A stretch of DNA of 6,345 nt, taken from positions 1-6,345 of the forward strand of contig JAEEXV010000209.1 in the NCBI GenBank assembly GCA_016287975.1, given 5' to 3'. The position numbers and the translations under genes are program-made. This document shows positions 1 to 5,952 of this stretch, in pieces. This DNA is from Lentisphaeria bacterium. Lineage in GTDB: Bacteria > Verrucomicrobiota > Lentisphaeria > Oligosphaerales > Oligosphaeraceae. Positions within the stretch are counted from its first letter, which is position 1. Each line of letters begins with the position of its first letter. The notes beneath the pieces were generated by a model. That model made no database searches, had not been told where the DNA came from, and saw only the letters and a list, made by a program, of their open reading frames with translations.

Positions 1-1
1 C

Positions 2-32
2 CCCAGCGTGTGCCAGCGGGCTTGCCCGCTGG
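2..32 (+). repeat. Hairpin element 1 of a TGTG-CC...GG palindrome family
   Basis: A perfect inverted repeat with arms CCAGCGGGC (13-21) and GCCCGCTGG (24-32) and a TT centre. TGTG (9-12) precedes it directly, and CCCAGCG (2-8) lies before that. The same order, CCCAGCG, then TGTG, then a CC...GG hairpin, occurs on the opposite strand at 4957-4990, and a third hairpin with TGTG lies at 160-183. No T-tract follows, so it is not a standard intrinsic terminator. It looks like a REP-type extragenic palindrome. It could also act as an mRNA 3'-end stabiliser for the minus-strand operon. The structure is read directly; the function is inferred. Confidence 0.6.
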
Positions 33-58
33 TAAAGCCCCGCTGCCCCGCCCCCGCT

Positions 59-98
59 GAGACAACCCGCCGATTCCGCGCCATCGCCCATTTTCCCC
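59..98 (+). repeat. 40-nt direct repeat, copy A
   Basis: This block begins GAGACAACCCGC and ends GCCCATTTTCCCC. It matches 214-253 at 38 of 40 positions; the two differences are both C to T. It starts 26 nt after hairpin element 1. The copy spacing of 155 nt is close to the 151-nt spacing of the two hairpins, so hairpin plus block form a larger duplicated unit. No convincing protein is encoded across it. Confidence 0.75.
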
Positions 99-159
99 AC
101 CCCCGCGCCACCCCCGCTGTTTTCGCGCCGCCTGCGCCGCCCACCAGCCTTCGCGGTGC

Positions 160-183
160 TGTGCCGCCGCATTCTTGCGGCGG
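160..183 (+). repeat. Hairpin element 2 of the same palindrome family
   Basis: TGTG (160-163) precedes perfect 8-bp arms CCGCCGCA (164-171) and TGCGGCGG (176-183) with a TTCT loop. AAGCC follows, as GTAAAGCC follows element 1. The stem sequence differs from element 1 while base pairing is kept, which suggests selection for structure rather than sequence. It lies about 118 nt beyond the stop codon of the minus-strand hydrolase and has no T-tract in either direction. Confidence 0.6.
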
Positions 184-213
184 AAGCCACCCCCGCCAGC
201 GCGCCAGCCCGCC

Positions 214-253
214 GAGACAACCCGCTGATTCTGCGCCATCGCCCATTTTCCCC
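214..253 (+). repeat. 40-nt direct repeat, copy B
   Basis: Second copy of the block at 59-98, with 38 of 40 identical bases. It starts 30 nt after hairpin element 2, matching the layout of copy A after element 1. The sequence between the units is C-rich and much less conserved, so the unit is an old or partly decayed duplication. No coding function is apparent. Confidence 0.75.
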
Positions 254-300
254 CGCCCCGCGAAACCGCCCCGCCCGTGAAGCGCCCGCCGCCGCCGCAT

Positions 301-3300
301 TCACGGCGCGGGGCGGAAACGCCCATCGGCGTCGTCGTAGCGGTAGGCCGCATATTTTCCGAGGGTGACCGCCTCCAGGAACACCTGGCTCATGCACTCG
401 TCCCGTTTCCATCGTTCCCATCCGTCCGCGACCTCCGAATCCATGATGGCGCCGTCCTGGTCTGTGTCCAGTTCATGGAAGATTCCCTCGACACTGGAGA
501 CGGCGGGAGCGGCCTCTTCCCGATCGAAGAAGATGCACAAGACCAGGGGCGGGAGCCCGCCCTCAGGCAGATTCATTCGGAAGCGCACCTGGAAGCGCAT
601 TTTCTGACCAGGCGCCCAGCCGCCCGCGCCCTGTGCCTGGACGGCCGCCGTGCAATCGACGGCGGTGGCGATGCCGCCGCCCCACGCCCATTCGACGCCG
701 TGCTCCAGTACGCAGTCCGCCCTGGTGGCGCCGATGAAGGCCTCCGCACGGAGTTTCCAGCAGCAGAACTCCTCCCAATGCGCGAGCCCGAACATCTTCA
801 ACTCCTCCGCCTGCGCCTCCGTCGGGCGGGCGAATGCGACCTCCACCGTTCGCCAGCCACCGGCGTCAGGCGCCGACGGCGTTCCGATTTCCACCCCGTC
901 GTAGATGTTTCCCAGCACCAGCAGTTTCCGCTTCGGCCCGAAATCGCCGACGCCATAGGCCGAGGTCTCGTAACCCGCCTCGAAGGAAGCCATCGCCCCG
1001 CCGCCCCCCTCCTGGTCGACGAGAATCTGCGCCACGCGGTACGGCCCGTTGGAACGGTGTCGCAGGATATGCCATCCCTCGAATCGGAAGCACACGGGGA
1101 ATGCGCTTTCTCCCTCCCGCGCCCCCAATTCCACCTCCACGCCTTCGGACATGCAGATGAACTGTCCGTTTGCGTCGCAGAGGCGTGCCTGGAAGGTGCA
1201 TTTTCCAGCCAGCAGCGGCGGCGCCTCCATCTCTGCCAGCACACAGAGATGATCGACCACATATCCGTTGCACAATTCGGGAGCCTCGTGCCAGTCCGCG
1301 ACACATCCGCGCAACTGAAGCAGTGGCGTCCGCTCGAAATCCACGGAGCGGAACTCCCCGACCGCCATCTCCGCCTCACGAACCGCCAACGGCACCGCGC
1401 ACTCCCGCCTGCCTGACGCCACCCAGCACAACTCCAGCCCCGCCAGCCGCCACTCCCCGTCCGCCTCCGCCGCCGCCAACTGCCGCCCGTCAAATGGCAG
1501 GACGAACTCCGCCCGCCCTGCCGAGGACACCGACGCACACCCCGAGGAGGAGGCGAGTTCCCTGCCATCCGCCGACACCAGTTGCGCGTGCAGCACATAT
1601 TCCCCAGGAACCGTCGTCTCCGCCGCCACGCGCACCAGCAGCCGATCGGACAGCCCGTTCCCGTTTTCATCTGGCGTCTCCGCCGCGCAGCCATCCAAGA
1701 TTTCCGCGGCGGGAAGCGCCGCGAGACGCACTTCCGCCGTGCGCACGTCTGGCAGCCCGTCGATCTCCCCCTGCAAGGCGACCAGCGCCTCATAGACGCC
1801 TGGTTCGCCCAGATGCACCAGCCCGCTGTAGATGCCGTCCCCCGCGCATTCGTCCCCGCCCTCCCCGTCATCCCGCAGTTCCAGCGGCAACGTCGGCCAG
1901 GCGGCCTCCCGAGGCAGGTCGATCCGCCGCACGATGGCAGGAGCCGCCAGCGGCGCGCGGACAACCTCGCCGTCCAGTTCCATCCGCGCCTTCACCAGAT
2001 AGTCCAGCCGATCCTCCGACTGCGGCTCGGATTCCGCCACCAGGGCGAGCGTAGACACTCCCGCGCCCTGCACCTCGAATGTCACCAGCCCTGCGCGGCC
2101 GCCTTTGACCTCCAGCGTATAGCGGCCGCGCGGCGCGTCCTCCAGTTCCGCGGCCGCCATGCCCTCCAGATACTCCAGCCCCGCCATCTGGTCCAGCCTT
2201 TCCACAGGGGTGCGCGTGCCGTTCGGCGCCACCAGTTCCGCCGTGGCCCCCGCCTGCAATCCAGCCACGCGGACGGACAGCGGCGCATTGCCCGCCCGCA
2301 CCGTGAACTGCTCGGTTCCGCCCCCGCCCTCGGCCTGCACCTCCACCACCCCCGTCGACATGGCGGAGGCGCCCTCCCCGATCCCTCCCAGTTCCGCATA
2401 CTCTGGGGCACTGCGCAGAGAGCGCGGCGCCGCCTTCCCTCCCCCGCGCCCCGATGCGCCCTTCCCCGTCAGCAGCCCCTCGAAGACATCCAGCACGCCG
2501 TCCGCGCCCTTGACCATGATCTCCCCATGCGAATAGCGCAGATCCGAATCATTCCGCAGCGGCGAGGCCGCCACCTGCGTCCCCAGGCAATGCGCGCTGG
2601 CGACGCTGACCACCAGGTCGCCCTTGCGGGAATCGGGGAGTTCTCCGTCGGGGACCTTGTGCGCCGTGTCATGCCCATAGCTGATCTCCGCGCCATGCGC
2701 CTGCGCCGACTGGGCGAGACGGTCCGTAAGGCCATCGCCGTAATTGAAGCCGACATTGCGGACATAGCCGATGACGGTCGAGATGTTCGCCCTGCTTGCG
2801 TAGCGGCGGTTGAAGGCCGCGCAGGAGCCGACCCGCAGTGAACGCCGACCAGGGTTGTCCTCCTTCTCGTAGCCGTTCATGACCCAGGCCCCGCCCTTCA
2901 GGATGTGTTCGCGCCCCCCCTCCGCGTTGTCCAGCGCATCGGCCAGATGGCTGCCGCCGTTCGGCGTCGCCACCTGCACCAGATGCGAGACCAGGGGGCT
3001 CCCCAGCCCCGCGGGATCCATCAGCGCGCGCGAATCCAGCCCGCCCTTGCTGTGGGCGACGATCTGGAACGACGACACCCCGTATTTCTCCGTCTGCTGC
3101 TCCAGTTGCCGCTGAAGCATCCGTGCATTCGCCTCGGGCGAGTTGGCATAACTGACATCCGCGATGTAGGTCGGGATGCCGAACCGCCGCCGAATCGCCG
3201 CCGCCATCCCGTGCACGCTGGCGAGGCTGTCCGTCCACCCGTGCACCAGGAAAATCGGGCGCGGCGCGGGGATGGTGACGGAAATCGTCCCGAGCACCAG

Positions 3301-3792
3301 ATCCCACCAGTTGTTCTGGTTGGCGACATCCACCTTGATGATCACCCGGTTCCGCGCGACCTGCCCAGGCGCCGTGGGAAACTTCAGGTATTCCAGCGGC
3401 ACCTCGAAGCGCGTCGTGGCCCAGCGGTTGTTCAGCCCGCGGAGTTTGCCCAGCGAATGCCCGTTCAAGGTGACGGGGTCGACCTCTGGACTGATGGGCT
3501 CCGTGGGATAGTCGTCCGTGTCCTCGCTGTCGCAGTCCTTGTGCGTGATGCACAGATCGACCTTCTTCGGCAGCAGCCCCAACTGCATCTGCCGCGCGCG
3601 TTCCTCCTTCGTGCCGTAGTAGCGGGTGATTTCGAGGTCGCATTCGAACGGCCCCGTGCGGTTGTTCCGATACTCGTAGCGCGTCTCCGTATAGGTGAAG
3701 GTCGTGATGTCCAGCGGAAGCCCCTCCGCCGCCAGCGCCGCGGCCCACAGCGCTCCACCCAAAAGCATCCCCCATGCGACTGTCCGATTCAT
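301..3792 (-). CDS. Secreted multi-domain alpha/beta-hydrolase (lipase/esterase-like)
   Basis: A 1163-residue exported protein, likely hydrolysing an ester outside the cytoplasm; the substrate cannot be told. Residues 1-21 are a signal peptide (hydrophobic VAWGMLLGGALWAAALA, cleavage after ALA). Residues about 25-175 form a beta-rich domain with NGHSLGKLRG and NQNNWWD. The hydrolase core spans about 178-440: oxyanion-side FLVHGW at 181-186, nucleophile elbow AHSKGG with Ser248, and probable Asp392 (GDLVV) and His422 (SHGEIM). Beyond about 480 come beta-rich segments, including a choice-of-anchor-X-like stretch (DDGEGGDECAGDGIYS, 641-656), a calcium-loop-like DENGNGLSD (708-716), and an EF-hand-like DTDQDGAIMDSE (1109-1120). 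More than twenty cysteines suggest disulfides. The start has a good Shine-Dalgarno (GGGAGG, 3800-3805, 7 nt before ATG). The gene follows the 289-residue gene by 107 nt with no terminator seen, so they are probably co-transcribed. The protein is far longer than a typical lipase. The fold is well supported; exact enzyme class is not. No LPXTG, PEP-CTERM or C-terminal membrane anchor is seen. Confidence 0.88.
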   Translation of the reverse strand: MNRTVAWGMLLGGALWAAALAAEGLPLDITTFTYTETRYEYRNNRTGPFECDLEITRYYGTKEERARQMQLGLLPKKVDLCITHKDCDSEDTDDYPTEPISPEVDPVTLNGHSLGKLRGLNNRWATTRFEVPLEYLKFPTAPGQVARNRVIIKVDVANQNNWWDLVLGTISVTIPAPRPIFLVHGWTDSLASVHGMAAAIRRRFGIPTYIADVSYANSPEANARMLQRQLEQQTEKYGVSSFQIVAHSKGGLDSRALMDPAGLGSPLVSHLVQVATPNGGSHLADALDNAEGGREHILKGGAWVMNGYEKEDNPGRRSLRVGSCAAFNRRYASRANISTVIGYVRNVGFNYGDGLTDRLAQSAQAHGAEISYGHDTAHKVPDGELPDSRKGDLVVSVASAHCLGTQVAASPLRNDSDLRYSHGEIMVKGADGVLDVFEGLLTGKGASGRGGGKAAPRSLRSAPEYAELGGIGEGASAMSTGVVEVQAEGGGGTEQFTVRAGNAPLSVRVAGLQAGATAELVAPNGTRTPVERLDQMAGLEYLEGMAAAELEDAPRGRYTLEVKGGRAGLVTFEVQGAGVSTLALVAESEPQSEDRLDYLVKARMELDGEVVRAPLAAPAIVRRIDLPREAAWPTLPLELRDDGEGGDECAGDGIYSGLVHLGEPGVYEALVALQGEIDGLPDVRTAEVRLAALPAAEILDGCAAETPDENGNGLSDRLLVRVAAETTVPGEYVLHAQLVSADGRELASSSGCASVSSAGRAEFVLPFDGRQLAAAEADGEWRLAGLELCWVASGRRECAVPLAVREAEMAVGEFRSVDFERTPLLQLRGCVADWHEAPELCNGYVVDHLCVLAEMEAPPLLAGKCTFQARLCDANGQFICMSEGVEVELGAREGESAFPVCFRFEGWHILRHRSNGPYRVAQILVDQEGGGGAMASFEAGYETSAYGVGDFGPKRKLLVLGNIYDGVEIGTPSAPDAGGWRTVEVAFARPTEAQAEELKMFGLAHWEEFCCWKLRAEAFIGATRADCVLEHGVEWAWGGGIATAVDCTAAVQAQGAGGWAPGQKMRFQVRFRMNLPEGGLPPLVLCIFFDREEAAPAVSSVEGIFHELDTDQDGAIMDSEVADGWERWKRDECMSQVFLEAVTLGKYAAYRYDDADGRFRPAP

Positions 3793-3899
3793 GGTTCGTC
3801 CTCCCTTGGTTTTCTTATCCTTTCACAAAGCGCCCTTCCCCGTCTCCCCTCGCCGCCGCCAGGGCCAGCCGACCTTGCCCATCGCATGCGCCTCCCGAA
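3793..3899 (-). other. Intergenic spacer within the probable operon
   Basis: The 107 nt between the two minus-strand genes hold the hydrolase Shine-Dalgarno (GGGAGG, 3800-3805) preceded by an A-rich stretch (AAGGATAAGAAAACC on the minus strand). There is no hairpin with a T-tract and no clear promoter, which is compatible with read-through from the upstream gene. An 8-bp palindrome CGCATGCG (3883-3890) is present but too short to interpret. Confidence 0.5.
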
Positions 3900-4769
3900 T
3901 CAATGGAATACCCAGTATCCGACGCCAGGCAGCAACGCCCCGTGCCATTCCCGATAGCGTCCATCCTCCCAATGCCAGACGGGCTTCCCGCTCGGCGGCA
4001 CGGGCAGCGCGCTCTCGCCCACCACCCCCACCAGGTTCCAGCCCGACGACCAGCCGCCGCCCGACACCGCGACCGACGAATCAGGCGTCCCGCCCGTCAA
4101 CAGCAGCGCGCGGCTCTGCACCTCCTCGGAATACAGCCAGAACACCTCCCCGCCCGACAACTCCGCCAGCGGGCATATCTGGTAGTGCGACGGAAGCCCC
4201 GACGGCACCAGGCACAGCGACTGCACCTCCGATAACTGCGCTCGGCTATACTCGTCAGGATCCATCGGCAGCGACAGGAGATTCCACCCAGGATGCAGCG
4301 TCAGCACGCACTCCATCGTCGACTCCCCGTCCTCGTCCACCAGCAGCGTGTCATCCCCCGCCACCAGCGTCTCCCCCTCGCAGGTGCACAGCGTCCCGAA
4401 CACCTGCGCCGCGACCACCTCGGGCGATTCCTCCGCAGGCAGCTCCACCTCATAGCGTAGCACCCCTGACGAGACGCCTGGATTCCCAGACCCGTACCCC
4501 CATAGCCAACGCCATTCCCGCCCCGCCTGCACTGGCGTGAACTCCACCCCCTCCCACACCCCCGACACAACCCGACACCCCTCAGGCCAGTTCTCCGCCA
4601 AGATGATCGCGTCTGGAACCTCCCCGCCCAATTCCACCCGCACCGACACCTGCAGCAGCCCTCCTGGGACACCGCTCGCCACAGGAAAACTCCTCTGCCC
4701 CGACGGCACACCATACGAACTCCCACACAGCATTCCCCACACCAGCCAGATCCACAACGCTTTCCTCAT
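3900..4769 (-). CDS. Exported beta-rich protein with two GWNL...W repeats
   Basis: A 289-residue protein of unknown function. Residues 1-20 are a signal peptide (MRK, then a hydrophobic WIWLVWGML core, cleavage near SSYG). Residues about 30-125 resemble a beta-sandwich module: PGGLLQVSVRV followed by WPEGCRVVSG, as in secreted proteins with a 'PG-beta strand-LPEGW' pattern. The C-terminal half holds two related units. Unit one runs from HPGWNLLSLPMDP (159-171) to GGEVFWLY (206-213). Unit two runs from SGWNLVGVV (242-250) through VWHWEDGRYREW to GVGYWVFH (282-289). The 'WNL(L/V)' then 'W(L/V)' motifs recur in exported proteins of PVC-type bacteria, to my recollection. The start at 4769 is chosen because AGGAGG lies 8 nt upstream and the signal peptide begins there; an upstream in-frame ATG at 4844 would put 25 non-signal-like residues first and lies almost at the predicted transcript start. 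No lipobox precedes the cysteine at residue 15. It is probably the first gene of an operon with the hydrolase, and could be its partner. Confidence 0.85.
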   Translation of the reverse strand: MRKALWIWLVWGMLCGSSYGVPSGQRSFPVASGVPGGLLQVSVRVELGGEVPDAIILAENWPEGCRVVSGVWEGVEFTPVQAGREWRWLWGYGSGNPGVSSGVLRYEVELPAEESPEVVAAQVFGTLCTCEGETLVAGDDTLLVDEDGESTMECVLTLHPGWNLLSLPMDPDEYSRAQLSEVQSLCLVPSGLPSHYQICPLAELSGGEVFWLYSEEVQSRALLLTGGTPDSSVAVSGGGWSSGWNLVGVVGESALPVPPSGKPVWHWEDGRYREWHGALLPGVGYWVFH

Positions 4770-4777
4770 CCGATCAA

Positions 4778-4783
4778 CCTCCT
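4778..4783 (-). promoter_or_regulatory. Shine-Dalgarno that sets the start of the 289-residue gene
   Basis: Read on the minus strand this is AGGAGG, with 8 nt (TTGATCGG) before the ATG at 4769. It is a full consensus match and decides the choice of start over the in-frame ATG at 4844. Confidence 0.85.
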
Positions 4784-4854
4784 GCACACGCCCCATTCCA
4801 CCCCACAAGCCCCCAGACATAACGCCCATGCCCTCCCCCGTCAACGCCTAAAAC

Positions 4855-4884
4855 ATAATCCATTGGAAAATACTTTCAAGTCAA
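4855..4884 (-). promoter_or_regulatory. Candidate sigma-70-type promoter for the minus-strand operon
   Basis: On the minus strand TTGACT (4884-4879) resembles a -35 box (5 of 6) and GATTAT (4860-4855) a -10 box (4 of 6), separated by 18 bp. Transcription would start near 4848, giving a leader of about 80 nt before the ATG at 4769. The segment is AT-rich in an otherwise GC-rich window. The assignment is by consensus only, and sigma-factor preferences of this organism are unknown. Confidence 0.45.
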
Positions 4885-4888
4885 TTTT

Positions 4889-4917
4889 TTAATAATCTAC
4901 AAACATTTTATTTTCAA
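4889..4917 (-). promoter_or_regulatory. Second candidate promoter, upstream of the first
   Basis: On the minus strand TTGAAA (4917-4912) and TATTAA (4894-4889) are spaced by 17 bp, in the same AT-rich block. It is an alternative or an additional promoter to the one at 4855-4884. Just upstream, ATAACT occurs twice (in AATAACTCGTTATAACTG on the plus strand) with the 8-bp palindrome GTTATAAC at 4924-4931, a possible but unproven operator. Confidence 0.3.
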
Positions 4918-4956
4918 TAACTCGTTATAACTGCCCAGCCTGTCCGCAGTCATCAA

Positions 4957-4990
4957 CCGGCCCAAAAATGGGCCGGCACAGAACGCTGGG
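4957..4990 (-). repeat. Hairpin element 3 of the TGTG-CC...GG family
   Basis: On the minus strand the order is CCCAGCG (4990-4984), TTC, TGTG (4980-4977), then perfect 8-bp arms CCGGCCCA and TGGGCCGG enclosing TTTT (4976-4957). This matches the plan of element 1 at 2-32, including the CCCAGCG box. It lies directly beside the 36-bp tandem array and upstream of the minus-strand promoters. No T-tract follows the stem on either strand. A REP-like dispersed palindrome is the best description; its role is unknown. Confidence 0.6.
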
Positions 4991-4996
4991 CTCCCC

Positions 4997-5264
4997 GATG
5001 GGTCTGAAGTCTGGGGTCTGGGGTCCTCGGAAGATGGGTCCGGGGTCTCGGGTCTGGGGTCCTGGAAAGATGGGTCTGGGGTCTGGGGTCTGGGGGCCTC
5101 GGAAGATGGGTCTGGGGTCTGGGGTCTGGGGTCTCCGAAAGATGGGTCCGGGGTCTGGGGTCTGGGGTCCTCGGAAGATGGGTCTGGGGTCTGAAGTCTG
5201 GGGTCCTCGGAAGATGGGTCTGGGGTCTGAAGTCTGGGGTCTCCGAAAGCTGGGGTCTGGGGTC
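4997..5264 (+). repeat. 36-bp G-rich tandem array (seven full units plus a partial)
   Basis: Seven exact-length 36-bp units start at 4997, 5033, 5069, 5105, 5141, 5177 and 5213, with a partial eighth at 5249-5264. Each unit is GAT, GGG and then copies of a heptamer GGGGTCT, closed by an 8-nt tail (CCTCGGAA in four units, CTCCGAAA in two, CCTGGAAA in one). Units 6 and 7 share a GGGG to GAAG-type change, which suggests recent duplication. Units 3, 4 and 5 each hold four runs of three or more G separated by 3-nt loops, the classic G-quadruplex pattern (for example 5072-5096). As 36 is divisible by 3, frames stay open on both strands, producing repetitive ORFs that are unlikely to be genes. Confidence 0.92.
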
Positions 5265-5299
5265 ACGCCCCGCCGCGTTTTACCATGTTTTACCGCCCA

Positions 5300-5335
5300 T
5301 TCCCGCCCATTTGCGGGAAATTATTGCTTTTTAGT
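5300..5335 (+). terminator. Hairpin followed by a T-rich stretch, terminator-like
   Basis: Perfect 7-bp arms TTCCCGC (5300-5306) and GCGGGAA (5313-5319) enclose a 6-nt loop, then ATTATTGCTTTTTAG follows. The T-run starts about 8 nt after the stem, later than in a typical intrinsic terminator. It would end plus-strand transcription leaving the tandem array, upstream of the regulator gene. No plus-strand gene needing it is recognised, so the role is uncertain; it could equally be an operator or part of the repeat region. Confidence 0.3.
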
Positions 5336-5454
5336 GATTATTCATATCCATCGCGAAATAGTGCGTAAATTGTAGGACAGACCAATTCACTTGGTTGTTT
5401 TGTGTCTTTTGCGTGTTTTTAGTTCACCATTCCAAACAGGAAGGAGAAGTTGAA
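5336..5454 (+). promoter_or_regulatory. AT-rich leader and probable promoter region of the HTH gene
   Basis: This segment has lower GC than its surroundings and must carry the promoter or leader of the regulator, but no good -35/-10 pair stands out. It contains an inverted repeat ACCAA-TTCAC-TTGGT (5381-5395), a possible binding site for the HTH protein itself; 5-bp arms are weak evidence. A Shine-Dalgarno AAGGAG (5441-5446) lies 8 nt before the ATG at 5455. Confidence 0.35.
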
Positions 5455-5952
5455 ATGGGCAAATCAAGAAGAAGCGGTTCCCCATTGGGACCGCAGGCCA
5501 TGTGTTTTGACGGCCAGTTCACTCCATCGGTGCGCCAGGAACTTCGGCACAAGCGTCTGTCGCTGGGAGTCACGCAGGAGAGGCTGGCGTGGATTCTGGA
5601 GACCAACTGGTCGACGTTCCGCAAATGGGAAGCGGGGAAGACCTCGGCGTGCCACGACCGTTACATTCAGCGGATCAACGACTTTCTCAGGGGCGCGTAT
5701 GACGCGACGCTGATCAGCATGCGTGAGCGCGACAGCGACAGGCGCGTGCTGTGGGATGGAATGTCGAACGACCTGTGGGTTTGGCTGGTGCGCGTCATCA
5801 ATCTCGACCGCCTCTGCCGCCAATATCCCGACCTGGGGGAATGCGTGGTGCAGATGCTCAAGAACGGCATCGGGCAGGTCTGCGACCGCCTTGAGCAGAC
5901 TTCCCGGCAGGAGGCGGGCCTGCCCATCCTGCCACCGCAGGACACGCCATGA
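5455..5952 (+). CDS. XRE-like helix-turn-helix DNA-binding protein
   Basis: A 165-residue cytoplasmic protein, probably a transcription regulator. The HTH lies at about residues 24-80: PSVRQELRHKRLSLG forms the first helix, VTQERLAWIL (39-48) the second, and NWSTFRKWEAGK (51-62) the recognition helix region with the typical 'W-E-x-G-K' end. The rest (about 85-165) is helical and rich in aromatic and charged residues (DLWVWLVRVINLDRL) and may be a dimer or effector part; I recognise no domain there. The start at 5455 is chosen because AAGGAG lies 8 nt upstream; the in-frame ATG at 5395 would add a 20-residue FCVFCVFLV-like stretch with no ribosome binding site and foreign to this family. It is divergent from the secreted operon and convergent with the transporter gene. 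It could control the operon or itself, but no operator is shown. XRE-fold membership is well supported by the motif; the target is unknown. Confidence 0.85.
   Translation: MGKSRRSGSPLGPQAMCFDGQFTPSVRQELRHKRLSLGVTQERLAWILETNWSTFRKWEAGKTSACHDRYIQRINDFLRGAYDATLISMRERDSDRRVLWDGMSNDLWVWLVRVINLDRLCRQYPDLGECVVQMLKNGIGQVCDRLEQTSRQEAGLPILPPQDTP

Noticed and set aside
8..280. Small plus-strand proteins in the left-end region
   Set aside because: They are proline/arginine-rich translations of C-rich repeats, have no ribosome binding site, and run through the hairpins and duplicated block.
277..1416. Long plus-strand open frame (379 codons) opposite the hydrolase gene
   Set aside because: It is an antisense shadow typical of GC-rich coding DNA: no recognisable motif, arginine/proline-rich composition and no ribosome binding site, whereas the minus-strand frame has a signal peptide and catalytic motifs. 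The same applies to the plus-strand frames at 1170-2054, 1582-2841 and 2905-3957.
4725..4769. Lipoprotein signal in the 289-residue protein
   Set aside because: The cysteine at residue 15 is preceded by GML, which does not fit the lipobox pattern, so a standard signal peptide is preferred.
4770..4844. N-terminal extension of the 289-residue protein to the ATG at 4844
   Set aside because: The extra 25 residues hide the signal peptide, and the consensus AGGAGG at 4778-4783 points to the ATG at 4769. The predicted transcript start also lies close to 4848.
4997..5264. CRISPR array
   Set aside because: The 36-bp units are directly adjacent with no unique spacers, the internal structure is heptameric, and no cas gene is nearby.
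4968..5375. Plus-strand frame of 135 codons with a 12-residue repeat, and its minus-strand counterpart at 4925-5266
   Set aside because: Both are open only because the 36-bp repeat unit is divisible by three and lacks stops. There is no Shine-Dalgarno, no non-repeat domain, and both strands are equally open, so neither is called a gene.
5395..5454. N-terminal extension of the HTH protein starting at the ATG at 5395
   Set aside because: No ribosome binding site precedes 5395, the added residues (FCVFCVFLV) do not fit the family, and a good AAGGAG lies 8 nt before the ATG at 5455.
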